Position numbers and translations under genes: made by a program
In this document: positions 1 through 6,477 of the stretch, one piece after another
How the letters are laid out: every line of letters begins with the position of its first letter
How positions within the stretch are numbered: the stretch's first letter is position 1
Assembly: GCA_003523465.1 (NCBI GenBank)
Contig: DQAA01000583.1
Span: 3,184 to 16,433, forward strand
Length of the DNA stretch: 13,250 nucleotides
Reading direction: 5' to 3'
From: Pseudomonas sp.
GTDB lineage: Bacteria > Pseudomonadota > Gammaproteobacteria > Pseudomonadales > Pseudomonadaceae
Notes under the pieces: model-generated
The model's input: only the letters and a program-made list of their open reading frames with translations
Databases searched by the model: none
Told to the model about the DNA's origin: nothing

Positions 1-2
1 TG

Positions 3-386
3 ATGGAAATGCTACACGCCTGGATGATCGCCCAGCGCGAGCTTGTGCACGATGGCGTGGCCATCGCCAAGGCTCTGGATTACAGCCTGAAACGCTGGAC
101 GGCGTTGTCACGTTATCTGGATGACGGCGCGGTGCCTATTGATAACAATCACATAGAGCAGCAGATCCGGCCATGGGCTCTTGGGCGCAAGAATTGGCTC
201 TTTGCAGGGTCGTTGCGCAGCGGCAAACGTGCGGCGGCACTAATGAGCCTGATCCAGTCGGCCAAGCTTAATGGCCATGATCCATATGCTTATCTGAAGG
301 ACATCCTGGCGCGACTGCCGACGCAGCGGGCAAGCGAGATCGCCGAGTTGTTGCCGCATAACTGGATGCCGTTACGCAACCTGTAA
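3..386 (+). CDS. tnpC: IS66-family transposase, C-terminal part (5' end outside window)
   Basis: This is the last 127 codons of the large DDE transposase that moves IS66-type elements; the real start lies left of the window, so the first ATG seen is internal. The visible part contains the signature that surrounds the third catalytic acid of the family: DNNHIEQQIRP followed by GRKNWLF, with Glu52 (window numbering) as the likely catalytic glutamate. After it comes the short IS66 C-terminal region, with YLKDILARLP (97-106) and a final WMPLRNL. The frame is intact to the TAA stop, and the probable terminal repeat follows within 15 bp, as expected for the last gene of such an element. Whether the transposase is active cannot be judged without its N-terminal part. 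Confidence 0.9.
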   Translation: MEMLHAWMIAQRELVHDGVAIAKALDYSLKRWTALSRYLDDGAVPIDNNHIEQQIRPWALGRKNWLFAGSLRSGKRAAALMSLIQSAKLNGHDPYAYLKDILARLPTQRASEIAELLPHNWMPLRNL

Positions 387-390
387 TGCC

Positions 391-401
391 CGTTCGCTTA
401 C
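391..401 (+). repeat. Probable IS66 right terminal inverted repeat (inner part)
   Basis: CGTTCGCTTAC lies just downstream of the transposase stop. Read from outside inward it is GTAAGCGAACG, which fits the GTAAGC start common to IS66-family ends. The partner repeat is outside the window, so complementarity could not be checked. Confidence 0.55.
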
Positions 402-619
402 CTAGTTGTTGCGTTTTCTAGGTTTTGAGGTAACGGAAGAACGCTGATTGCTGGCCTGCTCTGCACTTTGCTCGATTGGGTTTGCAGGAAGGGAGGAGCC
501 TACGCCAACCGGCCCGGAGTCAGATGCCCGCCGGCAAATGGTGAAGCGTGAGGGGGTCTTTCTTCTGCTTGGTAACTGGCTTGAGTCCTTTCACTGGTTC
601 GGCTAATCCCCCACCGGGG
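402..619. other. Spacer between the IS end and the HNH gene; no convincing gene
   Basis: These 218 bases hold no reading frame I trust. On the minus strand a frame running on from the end of the HNH region gives a lysine-rich tail (LKPVTKQKKD, about 540-600) that could be a remnant of older coding sequence, but nothing identifies it. No tRNA and no clear terminator were seen after the HNH stop. Confidence 0.4.
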
Positions 620-1876
620 CTAGCGCGCCAGCGCCATAAACGCGCGGTAGTGTGTATCGAGGAACAACAGCTTCGGCCTGGGCGTGAAACTGAACAGTCG
701 TTTCCCGTGATAGGCCCTATACACAGGGTCATCAATGGAGTTGGCGACTTCCACCTCAAGTGTTTCTGGATTGATCGACACCAGATGTGCGTCGAATAGC
801 CTATGCAGGTCCACCCGTAGCAACAGTCCATTGCTCATATCATTCGACTGATCTCCCCTGTAGGGGATGACGTGCGCGGCCTCGACCAGGGCACTGATGT
901 CGCAACCGCTGATGCAGCACTTCCCTCCATACCGCGTGATCACCCCTTCGCGGAAATTCGCCTGGCCAGCCCTCACGACAGATACCTGTGCGCGCATCGT
1001 CCGCCGATCCGCATGCAGCAGTTCAAGCTCCCGTGAAGGCAAGGGAGCAGACTGGGATCCTACGTCAGGATTCTCTAGAGGCAGCGCATCGGAAAGATCA
1101 ATCACGAGCTCGTGAGAAAGCATCGCCCTGTAGCTAGGTTTGGTCGTCGATTCGCTCTTCAGGGCACGCAGGATGGCCAGCGTCTCCGCCGCGGCCTCAA
1201 GCGAGACGAAGCTGTCTGGACGGTTATCCCAGGCTAGTCGCAGCGCGTCGATGCCCAGCTCCCGAACTGCGTCTAGGTCGTACACTTTCGCTCCAGCGCC
1301 GTTGGCTTCACGGTCAAGCGCGGCCTCATCAACCAAATCAGTCTGTGAAGCCGGACCGTGTTCCCCCATGGCGGGGAACAACGCTACGACCTCAGGGTGC
1401 CAGAGGTAAGCGGCTTCGCCAGCGTAGTGATCGTCGGTGCCGGTGACGAGGCGGTAAAGGGAGTAGAGCTCCGCAGCTGCCTCGACTGATCCACAAGACT
1501 CGGTTCTGTAGACCCAGGCGGCAACTATGTCCTCTTCAGTGAACTCTAGAAGATCTGTCACCTCCAGTGCATAGAGGTATCGCGGGACTTCATCCGCCCG
1601 GGGACCATAGAATCGTTGCCCGGGGTCATGAAGCGCGAGCTGGGGACGAGAGGAGTCATCATCCAGAAAGGGTAATGACTGGGTTAGCCCTTCATGCATC
1701 CAAGCGCCGAACCGCTGCTGGCGCAGATGCTCTATGTCGACCTGCAGGTACTGGTCGTAAGACCGAACATGATTTAGCCACTCGAGATAGCCGTGAAGGC
1801 GCTCTCTCGGGCCTGAGGAGTGCTTGAACGGCTTTCGCTTGGAGGCTTCACGCGGGCGCCTACTTGGGGTTGTCAT
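620..1876 (-). CDS. HNH endonuclease-domain protein, candidate defence nuclease
   Basis: This is a 418-residue protein from the ATG at 1876. A TTG 10 codons upstream (1906) is also open, but no ribosome-binding sequence precedes it; the ATG has only a weak GGTGA about 10 bases upstream. The C-terminal third carries an HNH nuclease module of the HNH_2 kind: CCISGC (320-325), AAHVIP with His335, then SNGLLL with Asn349 and LHRLFD with His358. These would make the zinc- or metal-binding beta-beta-alpha active site that cuts DNA. The N-terminal 290 residues are acidic and mostly helical in character and I do not recognise them; they may sense a signal or bind a partner. Such proteins occur as lone restriction-like nucleases and inside defence islands. 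It is divergent from the 1259-aa gene across 195 bp. The HNH call is firm; a defence role is inferred. Confidence 0.85.
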   Translation of the reverse strand: MTTPSRRPREASKRKPFKHSSGPRERLHGYLEWLNHVRSYDQYLQVDIEHLRQQRFGAWMHEGLTQSLPFLDDDSSRPQLALHDPGQRFYGPRADEVPRYLYALEVTDLLEFTEEDIVAAWVYRTESCGSVEAAAELYSLYRLVTGTDDHYAGEAAYLWHPEVVALFPAMGEHGPASQTDLVDEAALDREANGAGAKVYDLDAVRELGIDALRLAWDNRPDSFVSLEAAAETLAILRALKSESTTKPSYRAMLSHELVIDLSDALPLENPDVGSQSAPLPSRELELLHADRRTMRAQVSVVRAGQANFREGVITRYGGKCCISGCDISALVEAAHVIPYRGDQSNDMSNGLLLRVDLHRLFDAHLVSINPETLEVEVANSIDDPVYRAYHGKRLFSFTPRPKLLFLDTHYRAFMALAR

Positions 1877-2071
1877 CGGTATTCCGTCACCGCACTCGGA
1901 GTGCAACAGTGTGTGGTGACGGAAGTATCGGTGAACGGGGAGGGTATGCCTACTATTCTTGGCAAATCCGCCGGCTCACCGCGGCACGGTGCTCCCCTCC
2001 GCACCTTTGCCCGTCCAAATAGTACACTCGCAGTGACTTGTTCTGGGACTGATCCTGCCTTGGGGTAAACC
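1877..2071. promoter_or_regulatory. Divergent intergenic region with inverted repeat CACCG-N5-CGGTG
   Basis: This 195-bp gap separates the two divergent starts and must hold the promoters of both genes. An inverted repeat, CACCG and CGGTG with 5 bases between (1977-1991), lies near its centre and could bind a regulator or form a small hairpin. TGGGGT (2061-2066) sits about 6 bases before the ATG at 2072 and probably serves as its ribosome-binding site. I could not pick a convincing -35/-10 pair on either strand. Confidence 0.35.
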
Positions 2072-5000
2072 ATGCGAATTACAGCCTCTCACATCGTCGA
2101 TTGGGCCAACACTCATGCAAAGGAGGCGCAAGCGGCGCTGCCTCGCTTGGTCAGGCGGCTGTGCTACGAGCCGTCGGTGACGGCTCTCATAGCGTTCCCA
2201 GCAGGCGATTCCACTTACGTCCCCGGGTGGGATGGAACAGTTTTCCATCAAGAGGGTAATGCATGGATTCCGCTCGGCTTGTCTCGATGGGAAATCGGCT
2301 GCGATCAAGACGTCCAGGCAAAAGCCAATTCGGATTATCAGAAGCGTGTTGAAAAAGTAGATCAGCAAGAGCGTTCCAAAACGGTTTTTGTATTTGTGAC
2401 GCCGAGGCGTTGGGCAAAAAAGGCTGAATGGTTAGCTCAAAAAAAGGGCCAACGAGAGTGGGCAGACGTTAGAGCCTATGACGCGGATGACTTGGAGCAA
2501 TGGCTGGAGCAAACCCCGGCAGTATCTTTGCAATTTGCCGAAGAGATAGGTCTTGCCGGTTGGGGGGTTGTGAGCGTTGCGCGCTTTTGGGATGGCTGGG
2601 CTCGCCAATGCGTTCCCGAGATCACACCTGATGCACTGGTTATGGGGCGAGCACTGGAGCTGAATGCTCTGAATGAAAAACTTCGGTCCGCAGCGGCTGA
2701 TAGCGATGTGATGAATCCGCTATCGATCAGAGCTGACAGTATGGACGAAGCAGCAGCCTTTGTGGTGGCGGCGACAATGGCTTCGGGAGAGTTGAGGCAT
2801 CAGGCACTGGTAGTAATGGATCCTGTTGGCTGGCGATATGTCGAAACCAATCCTCAGATTCGCATCGCTATCGCTGCTCGAGCAGAGATAGCAAGTCATC
2901 CCATCATGCGTAAAGGACTTCGAGTGATTGTTCCCTACGCCTCCGGTGATATGGCGGGTAGACCGAACGGAGACGAACTGGTACTGGAGCGACCGAGTAT
3001 TTACGATTTCGAAAAGGCTCTCGTTCACATTGGTATGGAGGAGTCCGATGCGAAAAGGTATGCGCTCAGTACAGGGAGGTCCTGGACGGTGCTGCGTCGC
3101 CAACGGGCTACCAATCCCGCGATCCGTCGCCCTGGCTGGTTAGATTCCCCTCACTCGGCAAGCTTGCCTCTTCTGTGCCTGCTTGGGGCTTGGAAGTCTG
3201 ATTGCCTGGCTGACAGACAGATAATTGAGCGCATTGCCGATCGGACGTATGAAGATGTAGAGGTAGATTTACGCCAACTCGCCAGAGTGGATGATGCACC
3301 GGTACTAAATATTGGTATGGTCTGGAAGGCTAAATCACCGCTGGAGCTCCTCACTCAGTGTGGCGACCGAATCACTAGAGGTCAGTTAGATAGATTTTTT
3401 GCTATTGCCCAAGAGATCCTCAGTATCCCTGATCCGCAGTTGGAGCTGCCGGAGGAAGAGCGTTGGCTAGCTCAGGTTCGTGGTCGAGTACATCAATATT
3501 CCGGTCTGCTGTTCGAGTCGATTTGTGACTCACTTCTGAAGCTGGCGGTGCGCGGTGAGGAACAACCAGGGCTTCAGTCGCTTCGCATAGAGCAGCGAGT
3601 TTCGTCGCTCATCTTGAATTTGCTCGATGGTGCCGATGGTTGTCGCTGGTTGTCGTTAGCTTCGTACTTGCCGACTTTGGCTGAAGCAGCACCTGATGAA
3701 TTTATCCGGGCCGTTCAAAAAAGTCTCGGCCTGCCGGGCGCGCCTGTGACTCGACTCATCACCGAGTCAGCGAGCTCGGGTGGATTTGGCGGTCGTTGCT
3801 GGCACGCCGAATTGCTCTGGGCGCTGGAGATGCTCGGCTGGGCGCCGCGGTGGCTCGGCCCAGTTTCACTGATTCTTGCTCGCCTCCGTGATGTGCCCAT
3901 GAAAGGAAATTGGGGAAACAAACCTAGTGAGAGTCTGCTCAGTTTGTTCCGGTCCTGGTATCCCCAGACAGCGGCCAGTTTGGAAGAGCGCATCAAGGTC
4001 CTTGATTTTCTGATCAGCAAAGCACCCGACGCGAGCTTCAGCTTACTACTGGCTCTGGTCGGGCGGGGGCCTAATGGTGCGTTTTCGACCCACAGACCGA
4101 AGTGGCGAGATGACGATGCTGGTACTGGTCGTGGTGCTAGCCGAGAGGAGGCGGCCGCGATGGTCCTCGCTGCGAAGGAAAGGTTGTTGACTATGAGTGC
4201 GGGGGATGCCTCTAGAACGGTGCGAGTCATCAAGAAGATTAATTTTGTCGAAGAGTTGGATAATTTGCTTTTACTGCTAGCGCCATTTTTATTGGATGCG
4301 GCTAGCGATGGGGACCGTGAAACTATCCGTGCAGAGTTGCGAAACATAATTCACTGGCATAAAAACTACTCAGATGAACCAGTCGCAGAACTGGAGAGTA
4401 AATTGAAAGTTATTGTCGATATTTATGAGCGGCTTGTTGCTGAAGACGTGGTGCTACGACACCAATGGTTGTTTGACAATCACTGGTTGGAACTGCCCGA
4501 AAAAGATAAGGGCGATGGAATTGAAGCCAAGGGGCTGGCCGTCGTAGAGTTGCGGGTCTCGGCATTGAATCAGATACACGAGGCCTATTCAATGCAAGGG
4601 GTGAATCGCCTGATATGTGAATGCTCTGAGCCTGGCATTGTTGGATCTACGCTGACCAGGGTTGAATGGATAAATTCAGTTGAAATCGCCGATTGGCTGT
4701 TTGAAGCAGGTGCGGATTTTGTGAAATCTTCATCAATGGCAAGATGCCTGGTTGGGATACTTGAATCGTATTCAGTATCAATCGCCGACGAGCTACTCCA
4801 GAAGCTGATTCATTTAGGTTCGTACCATAAGTGGGAAGTGGACAGCTTGGCTAAGCTGCTGACTTTGGCGGTCGCAAGGCCTGCTACATGGCGGATCGTG
4901 GAGGAGTGCGGGCCTGAGGTTTCGGCTGCCTATTGGCAGCAAGTGAGTGTCTATCCCAGAGCAGATGAGGCTCCAGGGTATGTTATGGAGCAGTTGCTCA

Positions 5001-5851
5001 CAGTCAAGCGACCATTAAGTGCGCTTCATTACTGTCAGTATGCAATCGATAAAACAGACCCGCATCAGCTGCGGGCAGCCCTTGAGCTGTTCTTAACCCA
5101 AGGTGGAGAGGGGGAGATCAGGCTCGAAAGCTGGTATCTTGAGAAGATGGTCGATCGTTTAGAGGCCTGCAAAGAGATAGACCGGATGACGCTGGTGCGG
5201 CTTGAGTTTGGCCTATTCCCGTTGCTTCGTTATGGTCGAGAAAGCAAGGCGGTGCTTCTTTATGAAGCCCTTATGACTCAGCCTGAAATTTTCAAAGAAT
5301 TGATTTGCATGGTGTTCGCTCCGGAGAATGGAGAGCGGAAACCAGTTGACGATCTGGCTAAGGCTGGCGCGGAGCGTGCCTACAGTGTTCTGCACTCATG
5401 TCGTCGGTTGCCTGGTGTGCAGGATGATGGGCGCATCGATCGAGACATTCTACTTGAGTACGTTAGATCAACCCGCAGCCTGTGCCGCGACGCCGACAGG
5501 CTAACGATGTGTGATCAGACACTGGGCGAAATACTTGCTCATGCTCCTGCTGACGCAGATGGGGCCTGGCCATGCGAACCAGTCAGAGAGGTACTGGATG
5601 ACTTCGGCGCAGAGCAAATGAGAAAAGGGTTTTGCATTGGTTGCTTCAACAGGCGTGGTGTAACCACCAGGTCCATGTGGGATGGTGGGGAGCAGGAAAG
5701 GACCCTAGCGGAGACGTACCGAGGACACGCAGAGCGGGTTCGTTTTTCACACCCCAATGTGGCTGCTGTTCTGGATGACTTGGCCAAAGACTATGAGCAC
5801 GATGGCAGGCGGGAGGACACAGCGGCAGACTTGAGGAAAGAGGGCCTCTGA
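2072..5851 (+). CDS. Large (1259 aa) nuclease-like helical-repeat protein, candidate defence effector
   Basis: I know of no named function for this protein. Its first 160 residues look like a restriction-endonuclease-like fold: GWDG (Asp54), WEIG (Glu74) and Lys84 in KANSDY are spaced as a possible D...E...K catalytic set. They are followed by a strand, FVFVTPRRW (106-114), and by DADDLEQWLE (137-146). Residues about 190-345 resemble a degenerate NTPase core: where a P-loop is expected there is ADSMDEAAAF (221-230), with no GxxxxGK[ST] anywhere, and SGRSW-type sequence GRSWTVLRR lies at 335-343. The rest is long and helical. The C-terminus has a conserved-looking block, NRRGVTTR (1193-1200) and GGEQER (1205-1210), which I recall from other large uncharacterised bacterial proteins. 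No signal peptide or clear membrane segment is visible. The gene is intact and more AT-rich than the GTPase operon. Nuclease activity and defence are inferences. Confidence 0.8.
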   Translation: MRITASHIVDWANTHAKEAQAALPRLVRRLCYEPSVTALIAFPAGDSTYVPGWDGTVFHQEGNAWIPLGLSRWEIGCDQDVQAKANSDYQKRVEKVDQQERSKTVFVFVTPRRWAKKAEWLAQKKGQREWADVRAYDADDLEQWLEQTPAVSLQFAEEIGLAGWGVVSVARFWDGWARQCVPEITPDALVMGRALELNALNEKLRSAAADSDVMNPLSIRADSMDEAAAFVVAATMASGELRHQALVVMDPVGWRYVETNPQIRIAIAARAEIASHPIMRKGLRVIVPYASGDMAGRPNGDELVLERPSIYDFEKALVHIGMEESDAKRYALSTGRSWTVLRRQRATNPAIRRPGWLDSPHSASLPLLCLLGAWKSDCLADRQIIERIADRTYEDVEVDLRQLARVDDAPVLNIGMVWKAKSPLELLTQCGDRITRGQLDRFFAIAQEILSIPDPQLELPEEERWLAQVRGRVHQYSGLLFESICDSLLKLAVRGEEQPGLQSLRIEQRVSSLILNLLDGADGCRWLSLASYLPTLAEAAPDEFIRAVQKSLGLPGAPVTRLITESASSGGFGGRCWHAELLWALEMLGWAPRWLGPVSLILARLRDVPMKGNWGNKPSESLLSLFRSWYPQTAASLEERIKVLDFLISKAPDASFSLLLALVGRGPNGAFSTHRPKWRDDDAGTGRGASREEAAAMVLAAKERLLTMSAGDASRTVRVIKKINFVEELDNLLLLLAPFLLDAASDGDRETIRAELRNIIHWHKNYSDEPVAELESKLKVIVDIYERLVAEDVVLRHQWLFDNHWLELPEKDKGDGIEAKGLAVVELRVSALNQIHEAYSMQGVNRLICECSEPGIVGSTLTRVEWINSVEIADWLFEAGADFVKSSSMARCLVGILESYSVSIADELLQKLIHLGSYHKWEVDSLAKLLTLAVARPATWRIVEECGPEVSAAYWQQVSVYPRADEAPGYVMEQLLTVKRPLSALHYCQYAIDKTDPHQLRAALELFLTQGGEGEIRLESWYLEKMVDRLEACKEIDRMTLVRLEFGLFPLLRYGRESKAVLLYEALMTQPEIFKELICMVFAPENGERKPVDDLAKAGAERAYSVLHSCRRLPGVQDDGRIDRDILLEYVRSTRSLCRDADRLTMCDQTLGEILAHAPADADGAWPCEPVREVLDDFGAEQMRKGFCIGCFNRRGVTTRSMWDGGEQERTLAETYRGHAERVRFSHPNVAAVLDDLAKDYEHDGRREDTAADLRKEGL

Positions 5852-5934
5852 TTCTCAAGTCCGCATCGGTCTATGTACCATGTGGCTGGCACCCGGGTTC
5901 GGAGGGTACAGCAGCACTGGTTGGGCTCAGCCGG

Positions 5935-5956
5935 GCCGGCTGGTCTGCCAGCTGGC
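5935..5956 (+). terminator. Hairpin after the 1259-aa gene, possible terminator
   Basis: GCCGGCTGG (5935-5943) and CCAGCTGGC (5948-5956) pair over nine positions with one G-U pair and a 4-base loop, 83 bases after the stop at 5851. Only CTTCTC follows, with no run of T, so factor-independent termination would be weak at best. The right arm is part of a 10-bp palindrome, GCCAGCTGGC. Confidence 0.3.
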
Positions 5957-6042
5957 CTTCTCGTAGCATCGAAGATGAACTCGATAAAGAACATTTTGAC
6001 AGGCCTCTAGGGCGGAATTTCTGGTCTAAAGAAGCGAAAATT

Positions 6043-6072
6043 CACCCCCAGAAATACCCGCGACACCCCCAG
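6043..6072. repeat. Direct repeat CACCCCCAG, two copies 21 bp apart
   Basis: CACCCCCAG occurs at 6043-6051 and again at 6064-6072. The 21-bp period equals two turns of the helix. Short repeats of this kind are found near the ends of IS21-type elements and also in regulator-binding sites; neither reading is secured, because no transposase gene is nearby. Confidence 0.4.
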
Positions 6073-6267
6073 CAGGATGCGCGATCGCGAAGGGCGATTA
6101 CTGAGATGGATCTGGGTGGGAGTGGCTGATATTCAGTGCTGCTCCTTATCTTGATGAGTAATCCATATCTGACGATGCCATCACACTCACGGGTACACTT
6201 GCTCATGTTGAAGCAGTACTCCCGAACAGGACACAGGGTAAGGCCTGAACTTAAATAAAGAGAGGCG

Positions 6268-6390
6268 CTACTCCAGTGTTTGCTTTGCCTTGGCCACGTG
6301 ATTTTCCTTCATATGGCAAGCGGTGCTGCCACGCTGCGCAACACGCTGATATCGCTGGAGCAACGTTTGAGTGATCTTCATCACATACAT
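6268..6390 (-). CDS. Possible 40-aa small protein or coding remnant behind the GTPase operon
   Basis: A minus-strand frame starts at the ATG at 6390, with AGG five bases upstream as a possible ribosome-binding site, and ends at TAG (6268-6270). The product begins MYVMKITQTLL and is basic and probably helical. The same frame is open further upstream, all the way to the TGA stop of the 656-aa GTPase (6478-6480), so it could instead be the tail of a once longer GTPase or an unrelated remnant. I recognise no family. Its amino-acid make-up looks more protein-like than that of the overlapping frames, but it is too short to be sure. Confidence 0.3.
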   Translation of the reverse strand: MYVMKITQTLLQRYQRVAQRGSTACHMKENHVAKAKQTLE

Positions 6391-6477
6391 TGCCTGACCA
6401 GGTATGCTCTCTACGGTTTTTACTTTGACGAGCTGTGTGATCAGAAAGGTGTTGGGGCAATTTTCGCCGAACCAGCT

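Larger units (their letters stand above)
1..401 (+). mobile_element. Right end of an IS66-family insertion sequence (partial)
   Basis: The window opens inside an insertion sequence. It carries the C-terminal part of an IS66-type transposase. Fifteen bases after the transposase stop, the sequence CGTTCGCTTAC (391-401) ends in GCTTAC, the inverse of the GTAAGC start typical of IS66-family termini. I therefore place the element's right boundary at 401. The left part of the element, including any accessory tnpA/tnpB genes, lies outside the window. The 8 bp after the boundary (402-409, CTAGTTGT) would be the target duplication if the element is intact. The family call is strong; the exact end is an inference. 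Confidence 0.7.
5852..6477. other. Gene-poor spacer between the 1259-aa gene and the GTPase operon
   Basis: Both flanking genes end here, converging on each other. The 626 bases hold a hairpin (5935-5956), a 9-bp direct repeat spaced 21 bp apart (6043-6072), a 10-bp palindrome CGCGATCGCG (6080-6089) and a small minus-strand frame (6268-6390). The region looks like the debris of past insertions rather than a compact functional spacer. No RNA gene was recognised. Confidence 0.5.

Noticed and set aside
3715..4347. 210-codon minus-strand frame
   Set aside because: It is antisense to the 1259-aa gene, rich in Ser and Arg, with no recognisable domain.
5791..5994. Minus-strand frame starting MFFIEFIFDATRRP
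   Set aside because: It runs into the end of the 1259-aa gene on the other strand and becomes low-quality sequence after the first 20 residues.
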